This document shows, in pieces, positions 28,864 to 37,206 of a DNA stretch of 64,000 nucleotides. Both the position numbers and the translations under genes were made by a program. The notes under the pieces are model-generated. The model was not told the DNA's origin and searched no databases. It worked only from the letters and a program-made list of their open reading frames with translations. The stretch spans positions 2,257,501 to 2,321,500 of the forward strand of contig JBAIZL010000425.1 in NCBI GenBank assembly GCA_036971475.1, written 5' to 3'. Positions within the stretch are counted from its first letter, which is position 1, and each line of letters opens with the position of its first letter. The stretch comes from Prosapia bicincta. Its lineage: Eukaryota; Arthropoda; Insecta; Hemiptera; Cercopidae.

Positions 28864-29305
28864 AGTAGTAATGGGTATACTTTATCCCCCCAATGAGAGA
28901 GCAGTATTTCTTACCCCCACCCCTTCCTAAGCCCCGCCCCTTTTGTTTGATAGGTCGATGGTAGTGAAGATGGCGTCGACGCCCCGCCCCTGGTGCTGGT
29001 GGAGGAGCGGAAGGGCCTTCTTGTTCTGGTGATGACGTGAGTTTGGAAAAAATATAATTCTTGGTTCGGGAATGGAACCTAGGACGTTAGGTTTGCTGGC
29101 GTGTGACGCTAGCGACTGAGCTACGAGTCGTTCAGTTGTGTGTAACTGTACGATTGTGGTACAAGTAGGTCTTGGTTGGAAATTTCGGTAGTATAAAATA
29201 AGAGTAATACGTGTATTTTAATAAATATGAATTTATTGTCTCAAAAAATAAAAATATATTGACAAGGGCAAATACGTAATTTAAATACAATATATATATA
29301 TAAAT
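28864..29305 (+). repeat. left terminal inverted repeat
   Basis: 442 bp, inverted match to 50,081-50,522 with no indels (coordinates sum to 79,386 throughout). Only two mismatches were noticed (near 28,925 and 28,965). Begins AG and contains GC-rich boxes (CCCCGCCCC twice) in the outer 130 bp and a tRNA-like unit further in. Confidence 0.96.
29047..29130 (-). ncRNA. tRNA-like Pol III unit in left TIR
   Basis: Read on the minus strand: an A-box-like TAGCTCAGTCGC (29,112-29,123), a B-box-like GGTTCCATTCC (29,069-29,079) and a T6 terminator (29,047-29,052). A-B spacing fits an internal Pol III promoter. The cloverleaf is poor (weak D and T stems, no convincing anticodon arm), so it is tRNA-derived rather than a working tRNA. 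It points toward the element end. Confidence 0.5.
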
Positions 29306-29560
29306 CTGACAATTATTTTAAAAAATAATAATATTAAGACTAGAATAAATACGAATAATAAAAATATATGAGCAAGAACAAATACAATATATATAAATCT
29401 AACAATAATTTTAAAAAATAATAATATTATAAATCTAACAATAATTTTAAAAATTAATAATATTAAGACTAGAATCAACTCATCAATACATATTTCAAAT
29501 ATAATATAATTAAAATTAAGCAATGATAAAACTAAATATAAATAAGAGTAATATATCACG
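29306..29560. repeat. AT-rich tandem repeats inside the left TIR
   Basis: About three partial copies of a unit containing AAATCTAACAATAATTTTAA and AATAATATTAAGACTAGAAT. No coding. Confidence 0.7.
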
Positions 29561-29616
29561 CACACCAACAGTCACACAAAAATATTTTTAGAAAATATAT
29601 TACGCACAGTAGGTTA

Positions 29617-29882
29617 GCGAATATTGGGTTCGCGTGACTTTAAAATTCGGTGTAATATTTGTAGGTGACATCACAGCAACATCACAGTTATGCGATATCG
29701 AAGTCGAACCACACCATCAATTACTCCTCATCAGAATTGAACTACAATATAGGTCAATTCTAGTAACGAGTCTTTGATGGTGTGGGTCGATTGCGATAGT
29801 GCATAAATATGATGTTGCTGTGGGTGTCAGAGTACAAATATTACACACCCGATTTTAAAGTCACGCAAAACCAGCATTCGCA
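29617..29882. repeat. 266-bp long hairpin (palindrome), copy 1
   Basis: Near-complete palindrome: the left arm from GCGAATATTGGGTTCGCG onward pairs with the right arm ending at 29,882 (GCATTCGC). Matching blocks include GACTTTAAAAT, CAGCAACATCA, and ACCACACCATCAA with TTGATGGTGTGG. The centre is GAATTGA ... TCAATTC. Arms are about 125 bp with a few mismatches. Confidence 0.85.
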
Positions 29883-30019
29883 TGTATCCTTGGCTGTGGG
29901 TAAAATATTTTCTAAGGAAGACAGCTCCAGCCATCGCTGTCCTCAGTGGTGGCCATTCCATTACAACATGCCACCCCCAAGCAAACACACACACACAGAC
30001 GCACACAGTAAGTAGGTTA

Positions 30020-30219
30020 GCGAATGCAGGGACCGCGTGGTAATATAGGGGAAATAAAATAATTACGATTGGGATCTCAGCAACATCAGCAATTACTCAC
30101 TATCAGAATTGAACTACAATATAGGTCAATTCTAGTAGTGAATCTTTGATGACGTTGCTGTGGGTTCCAAATCGTAATTATTTTTATTTCCGATATTACC
30201 ACGCAAGACCGGCATTCGC
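30020..30219. repeat. 200-bp long hairpin (palindrome), copy 2
   Basis: Same design and partly the same sequence as 29,617-29,882: begins GCGAATGCAGGGACCGCG, ends GCATTCGC, same centre (GAATTGAACTACAATATAGG). Arms about 95 bp. The tails after both hairpins also match (CATGTATCCT, CAGCTCCA(G/T)CCATCGCTG, GTGGTGG), so the whole ~370-bp unit is tandemly duplicated (29,611-30,010 and 30,011-30,330). Confidence 0.85.
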
Positions 30220-30511
30220 ATGTATCCTGAGCTTACCGGGTGCGTAAGCTGCCTTAAGGGCTACGGAAGGCAGCTCCATCCATCGCTGCCTTCTGTGGTG
30301 GTCATCCATTACAACATACCACCCCCATGCACAAAGAAATGCGGGTATATATGGTATATACACCTCTTCAAATGAGGAAAACTGTTGGTTTTACGTGAAA
30401 ATGAATGTAGGAAGTAATATTTTAAAACAAGTGTCACTGCAAGGTTTAAAATACTGCTCACTATTATCATATTCACATGAAAACAATAATCTTACCGCTT
30501 TGCGAGAAGTG

Positions 30512-31584
30512 TTATTCCTCTAGACTCCGCATTTCTTCGTCAGTAGTTGACAATAAAGTTGTGACGTCAATTCCGTCCAGATCCTCGAGCGTGACTGGCA
30601 GCGGCTCAGGAGGTATCTCAGACGTCATTTGTCTCCGTATGTCGGATATAATATAGTCCACAATATCCAGGCTCTGAGCAATCTCCTCATCTGCGGTGGA
30701 CGGTGGTGGCTTGGATGCTGGTGGTTGGGGAGGCAGAGATGTTGATGGTGGTGTCACCTCATCTGGCGCTGCGGTGAACGGTGGCTTGGATGCTGGTGGT
30801 TGGGACGCTGAAGGCAGAGATGTTGATGGTGGTGCCACCTCATTTGGCGCTGCGGTGGACGGTGGCTTGGATGCTGGTGGTTGGGATGCTGAAGGCAGAG
30901 ATGTCGATGTCCAGGTATGCGCTGGTGGTGGTTGCTGGCCGTCGTACGGGCGGGACGTCCTCAGATATCTATCCCATGACTGGCTGATTATAATTCGACC
31001 GTCGTTTGTGCATGGGAGATAGGATACTCCCGACGAAATATTTAGTGTCACCAACGGGTACCCCGCCGCCGTAGCCTCTGATCTCAGTCTCAGCATCTGA
31101 CTGAAATACCGACAACACAATTTAGTAATATGAAAACACGGAATACTATAAAATCTGAAAGACTAATTCACAGTTTAATTTTAAAAATTAAGTCAATTTA
31201 ATGAATAAATACAATGTTTATGAAAATATATGTCCAAAATAGGTAATACAAAACAAAATCTAGTGTAAAATGAAATGCTGAAAAAGAACAGCTACCTTAT
31301 ACTATTTTATTAAAAATCGATATATGTTTAGCACATTATATATCCAACTGTTTGAGCTCGCTTAAAGTTAATAAAACACGACAGTATAATTATTTGTGAA
31401 ATTTGTAAAAAGCAATATGAAATGAAGGTTATTCAAAATTAAACACACATATATAAAGTATTTTTAAATAAATATTCGTTGTCACTTACCTAAATAAGTC
31501 ATCAGCCAAGCCCGGCAATATAGACCTGATCAGCTCCCTCAGCATGTCGTCGGTATAACGAGTGAGGTTGAATCCAGGCACCAT
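30512..31584 (-). CDS. spliced proline-rich protein of unknown function
   Basis: Two exons are proposed: 31,584-31,490 and 31,100-30,512, joined at a consensus donor (G/GTAAGTG) and acceptor (TTTCAG), preserving frame and giving about 227 residues. The N-terminal part looks alpha-helical (MVPGFNLTRYTDDML...); the middle holds three copies of a Pro/Ser/Ala-rich repeat of about 27 residues (STSLPSASQPPASKPP), and the C-terminus is acidic. The open frame of exon 1 extends upstream of its Met to a possible acceptor (CTCACAG), so another 5' exon may exist. No family recognised. It is the last minus-strand gene before the left TIR. The repeat region is probably disordered, so a low-complexity linker or a host-interaction role are both possible; nothing decides. 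Confidence 0.6.
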
Positions 31585-31640
31585 CTCAAGCAACTGTGTC
31601 AGGTATCCTCTGAAGCTACTGTGAGAGATCTACTAGTGTG

Positions 31641-31814
31641 TTGTTGATATATACTCTTCTCCCCAACGTTTGGTAGGGGTATCAAGTTCTCACAGTTGGT
31701 ATCCGGTTGTCAAGGTCTACTGGTTCAGCTTCCCACGCCTTCTACCGAGTTCAACAACTCTCACTGGCTCCACGACCGCAACGTCCGGTTCTCAAGGTTT
31801 ACCAGTTCGCAAGC
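31641..31814. repeat. short tandem duplication between genes
   Basis: Two diverged units of about 85 bp share GTTCTCAAGGTTTACCAGTTC-type sequence (second form GTTGTCAAGGTCTACTGGTTC). Non-coding spacer between the BIR-RING and proline-rich genes. Confidence 0.5.
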
Positions 31815-32438
31815 CTATGAAAGATAAACACGTATAGTGGCGGATGTGGGCGTTCTGCACACGCTACATACTTCAAGGCTAAGCGAGCACAATTGACAGG
31901 CAAACACATGTCCACATGGTAGACTTGCAACTTGCAATTCTTCTGCACAACAAATCTTACATTTCAAACGATCATCCTCATTACGTTGCACTAGATCACC
32001 GTCGTCGTCGTCGTCGTCATCATCATCGTCATCATCATCATCGTCATCAAAAACAGTTCTAATATCGATATTCATTTCTTCTACTTTAAATTTTACAATC
32101 CATGCTAATTTACATTCATGAAACCATTCAACGTGTTCAACAAACGGGTCATCTGTAGGTTCCCAACCTTTGAGACCTCCCCCACAACTAAAACATACAG
32201 TATGGTCATCTTCTCCGGTGTAGAAAAAACCGGTCAAGCTTAGAGTATATGGATTCAATGTTTCGCTTTCCACACCCTTCCAATTACGAAAAGAGGATAA
32301 TCTGCTGTTCGCAAGTGAATAACGTCGATGAACTGGGCTCTCAATTGTAAGAGAATCGGGCCAAACCATGTCTGTCTGTGGAATGACTGAAAATCTTAAA
32401 TGTCTTGTATTCTTATACACTTGTTCTCTGTGTCTCAT
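31815..32438 (-). CDS. BIR-RING inhibitor of apoptosis (IAP) homologue
   Basis: 207 residues. One BIR domain (about 44-112) has the exact zinc pattern CX2CX16HX6C: C82, C85, H102, C109, with GFFYTGEDD before it. A run of about 16 Asp (131-146) encoded by a GAC/GAT triplet repeat links to a C-terminal C3HC4 RING (C160, C163, C175, H177, C181, C184, C191, C194) ending VYLS, as cellular and baculoviral IAPs do. IAPs bind caspases or their activators through BIR and ubiquitinate targets through RING, blocking apoptosis. In this element it plausibly keeps an infected cell alive. The single BIR and short length are closer to viral IAPs than to long cellular ones. The Asp run is likely length-variable. 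Start is the first Met of the frame; a later Met (residue 24) is possible. Confidence 0.9.
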   Translation of the reverse strand: MRHREQVYKNTRHLRFSVIPQTDMVWPDSLTIESPVHRRYSLANSRLSSFRNWKGVESETLNPYTLSLTGFFYTGEDDHTVCFSCGGGLKGWEPTDDPFVEHVEWFHECKLAWIVKFKVEEMNIDIRTVFDDDDDDDDDDDDDDDDGDLVQRNEDDRLKCKICCAEELQVASLPCGHVFACQLCSLSLEVCSVCRTPTSATIRVYLS

Positions 32439-32458
32439 ACGGGGTTGAAACCGTCATC

Positions 32459-33604
32459 ATTATGCCCACATTACAAGTTTGGAAATAGCCGACGCTATTT
32501 ACCAGTGACTACCACAAAATGCAGTCCCTACGGGCAATCGACTTTCAAGTAGGGTGTTAACCCCGAAGGTCGATTACCCGAATGAAAATGGCTCCAACCA
32601 CCGCCATTTCCTGTAACTGCCACTCCATGACAAAATGCAGTTCCCAAACAGCCAAGAAGGTTTAGGAGGACTTGTCCTACGCCAGGGACCTTCAAAGGCA
32701 AAGCTTTTTTTGGTGCTTTAAAGGTTTACAGGGAGTTACCCCGTGCCAGGGACCTTTAAAACATTTTTCTTGAAGGTTTACGGGGAGTTAACCCACGCCA
32801 GTGACCATCAAGTTTTTTTTTAAATTTTTTTTGAAGCTTTAAAGGTTTACAGGGAGTTACCCCGTGCCAGGGACCTTTAAAACATTTTTCTTGAAGGTTT
32901 ACGGGGAGTTAACCCACGCCAGTGACCATCAAGTTTTATACTAAGCGATAAGCAAAATCGTAATAATATCTTGCACTGCGCAGTGCACATTTACAATGTA
33001 CATAAGTGTTTGGTTGCGGTAGTATGCACCTGAAGTAAATACGGCTGTTGTTGCTAGACGAGTATTTCTCAGGCAATTCCATGACATGTGGAAATATTGA
33101 GCCTTTTCCAAACCTTTTGTGAAAATGGTGGAAAACGGTATGATTCGCAATAGTTGCTCATCAAAAGGTATACTACCTTCGTACCAGCTGATACGAGCCT
33201 GCCTGTAACCATCGAGCAGACGTTTGTGACGATTCATTTAAATTATGAAATTTGTAAGGCGGTTTAAAAATGGTATCACTTTGATAGTGTTCGGAATCGA
33301 CATTCAAGGTCGATTACCCGAAATGGCTCCAACCACAGTCATTGCCTGTAACTGCCTAACATGACAAAATGAAGTTCCCAATGGAAACAGCCAGTTTTAA
33401 ACTCTAATATCTTGCACTGCGCAGTGCACATTTACAATCTACATAACATAAATGTTGTGTTGCGACGGGCAATCGACTTTCAAGTAGGGTGTTTACCCCG
33501 AAGGTCGATTACCCGAATGAAAATGGCTCCAACCACCGCCATTTCCTGTAACTGCCACTCCATGACAAAATGCAGTTCCCAATGCAAACAGCCGGTTTTA
33601 AACT
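32459..33604. repeat. nested tandem duplications with gene remnant
   Basis: Three units, at about 32,520-32,645, 33,298-33,398 and 33,462-33,590, share GGTCGATTACCCGAA, AATGGCTCCAACCAC and CATGACAAAATG(C/A)AGTTCCCAA. In two of them CGGGCAATCGAC and GTCGATTACCCG form a hairpin. Between them lies a ~118-bp unit repeated about twice (32,702-32,935) built from GGTTTACAGGGAGTTACCCC and GTGCCAGGGACCTTTAAAAC. The area carries the remnant at 32,941-33,240. No intact gene. Confidence 0.8.
32941..33240 (-). pseudogene. truncated copy of the 33,605-34,063 gene
   Basis: A 98-codon open frame matches the neighbouring gene from ISWYEGSIPFDEQLLRI through FTKGLEKAQY, but the N-terminal half is missing, a short internal deletion is present and the C-terminus is frameshifted (the Cys/His-rich end is lost). 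The duplicated 3' end includes the perfect palindrome TGCACTGCGCAGTGCA. It is a decayed tandem duplicate. Confidence 0.8.
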
Positions 33605-34063
33605 CTAAGCGATAAGCAAATCATAATAATATCTTGCACTGCGTAGTGCACATTTACAGTCTGAATAAGTGTTGTGTTGCGGTAGTATGCATTTGAAGTA
33701 AATAGGGCTGTTGTTGTTGTTGCTAGACGAGTATTTCTCAGGCAATTCCATCACATGTGGATGGAACTGCCGCAAATATTGAGCCTTTTCCAAACCTTTT
33801 GTGAAAATGGTGGAAAACGGTGTTAGCATGATTCGCAATAGTTGTTCATCAAAAGGTATACTACCTTCGTACCAGCTGATACGATGATATTTTGCCTGTA
33901 ACCATCTAGCAGATTTTTGTGACGAATCATTTAAATTATGAAATTTGTAAGGCGGTTTGAAAATGGTAACACTTTGATAGTGTTCGGACACCACAGCCAG
34001 TTCCTTCACAACGTATTTGCCATCGTTGTCGACGAAGGCATGAAACTCCACTACTGCTTGCAT
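33605..34063 (-). CDS. conserved small protein of insect viral/transposon elements, function unknown
   Basis: 152 residues. The sequence pattern (VVEFHAFVDN near the start, FKPPYKF at about 35-41, ISWYEGSIPF at about 62-71, FTKGLEKAQYL at about 87-97, then C-X5-H-X7-CAL near the end) matches a small protein family I know from many insect genomes and virus-like elements. The first motif and the Cys/His end are faintly reminiscent of RNase H-fold (DnaQ-like) exonucleases, but the full catalytic set is not visible, so I do not assign an activity. A partial duplicate lies just downstream. The Met start at 34,063 is the first in frame and sits 180 bp after the next gene. Confidence 0.65.
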   Translation of the reverse strand: MQAVVEFHAFVDNDGKYVVKELAVVSEHYQSVTIFKPPYKFHNLNDSSQKSARWLQAKYHRISWYEGSIPFDEQLLRIMLTPFSTIFTKGLEKAQYLRQFHPHVMELPEKYSSSNNNNSPIYFKCILPQHNTYSDCKCALRSARYYYDLLIA

Positions 34064-34246
34064 GTTTGTCTGCCAACAAAAGTTTACACAAAAATTAATA
34101 TTAATAAAAAATTAATACTAAATAAATTCGTAAGATATGAAGTAATTTAAAGAGCCGCTATGGTATGAAGTAACATACGAACGTGTACCTAGCAAGAAAT
34201 ATATAAATCGTAGAAAGTAACGTATATATATTATTAGGCATGAAAC

Positions 34247-34771
34247 TCAACCACTGCTTGCATGCTTCTTGTACAAAACAACTTCCTCGTACAACTTGTC
34301 TGCCTCGGGGAGAGTACTGGACACGATCTCGTCCGTGGCTAGACACTCAATGATGTAAGACCCTAGTTGTGGTTCATTATAAAACAGTTCGCTGATGCGC
34401 CGGTTTACGAGCGGTATGGTATCCATTAATAAATTCCATTCTGGTAGGCCCAAGGTGACCCTGTGTTTTCCGTCAAACAATGCGATATAACGTTTACCGA
34501 AGACAGTCTTTATTGTGATATCGCCGTTAGTTAGTGTAAACTTACGTTGTTCTCCTTCAGGCAGCGGTAGTCGTGTCTTGAAATCATTAAAGTCGTTGTA
34601 CGTGAAAAAAACAAATTTTCTACCAGCCTGTATAAGGACGCCTAGTTCGTAGACGGTGTGCTGAAAAAGCCCGGTCGCGACAAACTTCGTACACTGGTCA
34701 TTCAGAAAATACACAGACTTTAGAAATATGCCCAACGGACGAGCGGTACGGTCTACATCCATCGCGTCCAT
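34247..34771 (-). CDS. unknown protein with PC4-like C-terminal stretch
   Basis: 174 residues from Met at 34,771 (MDAMDVDRTARPLG); the frame is open to an earlier Met at 34,816, but that adds a hydrophobic leader-like stretch with no other support. Residues about 75-130 (FKTRLPLPEGEQ, FGKRYIALFDG, GLPEWNLLMDTIP) resemble the spacing of PC4/p15-type single-strand DNA-binding folds, where a beta sheet is followed by an EW..L..L helix. That would suit transcription or replication, but the match is by eye and weak. It lies between the capsid and unknown small-protein genes, all on the minus strand. Confidence 0.6.
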   Translation of the reverse strand: MDAMDVDRTARPLGIFLKSVYFLNDQCTKFVATGLFQHTVYELGVLIQAGRKFVFFTYNDFNDFKTRLPLPEGEQRKFTLTNGDITIKTVFGKRYIALFDGKHRVTLGLPEWNLLMDTIPLVNRRISELFYNEPQLGSYIIECLATDEIVSSTLPEADKLYEEVVLYKKHASSG

Positions 34772-34829
34772 GACGACAACTGAGACTAAATGCGAACAAA
34801 TAGGGTAATATATCACAGGGTGTAGTCAC

Positions 34830-34843
34830 AGATTACGTAATCT
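34830..34843. promoter_or_regulatory. 14-bp perfect palindrome in a gene gap
   Basis: AGATTACGTAATCT lies in the 160-bp space upstream of the PC4-like gene and downstream of the capsid gene. Position and symmetry suit a dimeric factor site; no factor is named. Confidence 0.35.
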
Positions 34844-34985
34844 TTTTAACAACACCTGTTAGCAGGTTATAGACAATATGCGAATCGTGAATAATCAAGC
34901 AGTAACCGGAAGTATTAGGCGGAATATTTTCAGACGCCTCGATTTCAAGTCTCACATCTACAGGCCCTGATTTTATCGTATCGTT

Positions 34986-36026
34986 TTATTTCGAACAATC
35001 GATTACAAAAATCGGTGCTTTTTGCTTAAAGGTTGACAAGTCTAGACATGGTGATGGTTCGCGTGAATAATAGGACTGCTGAAATCTAACGTACATGTCA
35101 TACAAAATGGCGGTGTCGCCGAGAATATTATCGTAGGGAAAGTACTGAGAGTTGAGATACAATTTTACATCCGTTACCTTGCAGCTATCAAACTCTGAAG
35201 CATTTGCTTTAATCTTGTTTTTGCGATCGATTTGCAACGCGAAAATTACGTAACGAGGTTTTTCCAGTTGCGAAGATGTCTTTACGGTCCAAGAGAGTTG
35301 TTTCGTGGCCGGTAAACCGGGATATTCTATTAGTTCCCATTTCCGGTGTGGTACGTGAACGGTGACATCGCGTTCAATCATTTTCAAAAGTTTCAATTTT
35401 ATCGGATCGGCTACGGAGACGTGCGGAACTCGCCAATAGATAGTATTTATTTTCAGATCAATATTTGTCGCATCCGTGCTAACTATTGCGTTTAAATTTG
35501 AAGATGAACGCAAAAGGACAAGCTCCTGTTTCACGTTGACTACAATTCTATTGTAATCCTCGAAAAATCCCATCAACATACGCAACGGTATAACTATGTT
35601 GAACTCTTTACAATCGTTATTTGTTTTACCCACTCCTAGCCAACCGCAATTTCCGAGTTTATTTTTTTCGTGTTCGCGCAAAGAAAGCAAGTTCTTAATG
35701 GTGGTCGTTATACCGACATTCCTGGTCCTGTCTATTTCGTTGCCTCCGATTTCGTATCTGATATCGTCGAAAAGAAAAGCTATAGCATTATTTATCAAAG
35801 ACACGTCAGCGGCCGCTCCTCCGTCTTTTGTCGCTGTCAAAGTACCTTTTATATGCAGCGTGCTCTGAAAAGGTATCGTAATGACATCTTGTTGATGAAT
35901 GGGAATACGAATTTCATCGTTATTACCAAACGTAGCGGAGGAGTACGGTCGATGAGTATGGTACTCCAGCCCGTTGAGGGTGTTGTCGTACTCGGCGCTA
36001 GAGTCGATTGCCAAAAGGGTTTCCAT
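34986..36026 (-). CDS. major capsid protein (double jelly-roll type)
   Basis: 346 residues. The N-terminal half contains the segment ALHIKG/FDDIRYEIGGNEIDR (here at about 88-103) and NVGITTTIKNLLSL that recur in insect Polinton major capsid proteins; predicted content is mostly beta strands throughout, as expected for two jelly rolls, and the length is similar to small double jelly-roll capsids. Such proteins form trimeric hexons of an icosahedral shell. Position next to minor capsid and protease supports the call. The frame is intact. Its start (METLLAID) overlaps the preceding tiny ORF by 29 nt. I cannot confirm the fold without structure comparison. Confidence 0.8.
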   Translation of the reverse strand: METLLAIDSSAEYDNTLNGLEYHTHRPYSSATFGNNDEIRIPIHQQDVITIPFQSTLHIKGTLTATKDGGAAADVSLINNAIAFLFDDIRYEIGGNEIDRTRNVGITTTIKNLLSLREHEKNKLGNCGWLGVGKTNNDCKEFNIVIPLRMLMGFFEDYNRIVVNVKQELVLLRSSSNLNAIVSTDATNIDLKINTIYWRVPHVSVADPIKLKLLKMIERDVTVHVPHRKWELIEYPGLPATKQLSWTVKTSSQLEKPRYVIFALQIDRKNKIKANASEFDSCKVTDVKLYLNSQYFPYDNILGDTAILYDMYVRFQQSYYSREPSPCLDLSTFKQKAPIFVIDCSK

Positions 36027-36144
36027 TGTTCACTTTAAAACCCAAAGATCTGAGGAACCTAACGTTTCGCAGTGTTAACTGTGCCGTCGTCGGACGTAAA
36101 CTGCCGCCCTTCTTATAGAAGCGCTCGTTAAATATTAGGCCCAT
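35998..36144 (-). CDS. tiny ORF between penton and capsid genes
   Basis: 48 residues from MGLIFNERFY, ending RSLGFKV... just inside the capsid start; the frame is open further up to Met at 36,189 (63 residues). The C-terminal LTLRNVRFLRSLGFKV is a plausible helical tail and the ORF bridges two overlapping genes. It might be a small virion cement or core peptide, but this is a guess. Overlaps the penton end by 17 nt and the capsid start by 29 nt. Confidence 0.45.
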   Translation of the reverse strand: MGLIFNERFYKKGGSLRPTTAQLTLRNVRFLRSLGFKVNNGNPFGNRL

Positions 36145-36829
36145 CTCGACGTCTACGTAAATGTAATCGTACGGAAATGTTTTCTCCACGGAAATCTATT
36201 ATATCACCGTTCTGATCTCGTAGACTTACAGTGATATTATGAATGACGCTTACTTTGACAGGTAAATATATTACGCTCTGAGGGACTTCTACAATTTTAT
36301 AACCGGGTGGTACCTGCGGATAAAATTCGTGCAAGGTATGGCATTCTATGCCGTTTTGAAACGATCCTGCGACTATATTGCAATCCACGCGTATCACGTT
36401 AACCCTGATGATATCTACAGGCCGGTCAGAAGAGTGTTTATGATTTGCCTCTAACTTCTTCTTACTGAACCCCATCAGCTGGCCTATAGACATGGCCTTG
36501 TCGAAAAAGATTGCGTGCGAACATTTTATTTCCACTTTGAGTGTGTTATTATTCGGTGTCAATACTAAAACAGTATCGGGAACTAGTTTCGTTTTAATGT
36601 ACCTCTCAATATCGGATATTTCGTACGATCCGGTCGGTAATGAAATCGTGTGAACGTTTTTATCATCGCCGTAATGAAAAAGATTGTTTACATCCTCAAC
36701 GATATTTGGTATCGAGTTGTATGTTGCCAGATCGATGAAAGCTATTTCCCACTCGCCTTTTGATACATCAATTGGTGGGAAAAAGTCACAAGACAAAACA
36801 GCAGTGTGATCTGATAGAACTATGCTCAT
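36128..36829 (-). CDS. minor capsid protein (penton, single jelly roll)
   Basis: 233 residues from MSIVLSDHTA. This start is preferred over the Met at 36,862 because its ATG overlaps the protease stop as ATGA. The C-terminal part (LHEFYPQVPPGYKIVEVP, VIYLPV, FRGENISVRLHL) is the signature stretch of insect Polinton penton proteins. Single jelly-roll proteins form the pentameric vertices of the virion. The last residues are basic (HLRRRRDG). Located between protease and major capsid. Confidence 0.8.
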   Translation of the reverse strand: MSIVLSDHTAVLSCDFFPPIDVSKGEWEIAFIDLATYNSIPNIVEDVNNLFHYGDDKNVHTISLPTGSYEISDIERYIKTKLVPDTVLVLTPNNNTLKVEIKCSHAIFFDKAMSIGQLMGFSKKKLEANHKHSSDRPVDIIRVNVIRVDCNIVAGSFQNGIECHTLHEFYPQVPPGYKIVEVPQSVIYLPVKVSVIHNITVSLRDQNGDIIDFRGENISVRLHLRRRRDGPNI

Positions 36830-37206
36830 GACGTTAGAAACTTTAGACACAAATGACCGCAAACGACTGAGTTGTCTTTTTGATGTCTCTTGTAGTTATA
36901 GTGTACGTTAGCGTTTTCGCCAAAATACCTACTTAGCTCAATTGGCGGTCGCAGATTCCCGAAACTATCATAGTACTCTATAGAGTTTCCTCTCTTTTTG
37001 TAACATACCCAATGGGTGCCGGGACCGGTTATACTATCCAAATTCACGATAGCCGATTCGTTTCTTAAAGGTCGTGCAGGTAATGTATCTCTCATGTATA
37101 CACCTCTGAACCACGGTACTCCCAATGCTAAAGCGTATCTTTCCAGTTCTATATTAGTCAACGGTCTAATGGGTATACAATCTATCGACGTTTTTTTTTC
37201 GTACAT
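36826..37206 (-). CDS. adenain-like cysteine protease
   Basis: 126 residues. Catalytic pattern of adenovirus-type (Ulp1-fold) proteases: H65 in GTHWVCY, D80 in EYYDSFGN, Q109 in KRHQKDNS, and C116 in VVCGHLCLKFL. It is short, about the minimal core of the family (adenovirus protease is about 200). It would mature capsid and core proteins during assembly. Its start overlaps the PLA2/core gene end by 25 nt, and its TGA overlaps the penton ATG (ATGA). All four catalytic positions are kept. Confidence 0.92.
   Translation of the reverse strand: MYEKKTSIDCIPIRPLTNIELERYALALGVPWFRGVYMRDTLPARPLRNESAIVNLDSITGPGTHWVCYKKRGNSIEYYDSFGNLRPPIELSRYFGENANVHYNYKRHQKDNSVVCGHLCLKFLTS

Noticed and set aside
30696..31022. 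Plus-strand Gly/Asp-rich ORFs
   Set aside because: Antisense shadows of the proline-rich repeat gene.
35596..36038. Plus-strand ORFs opposite the capsid gene
   Set aside because: Shadows of the well supported minus-strand capsid frame.
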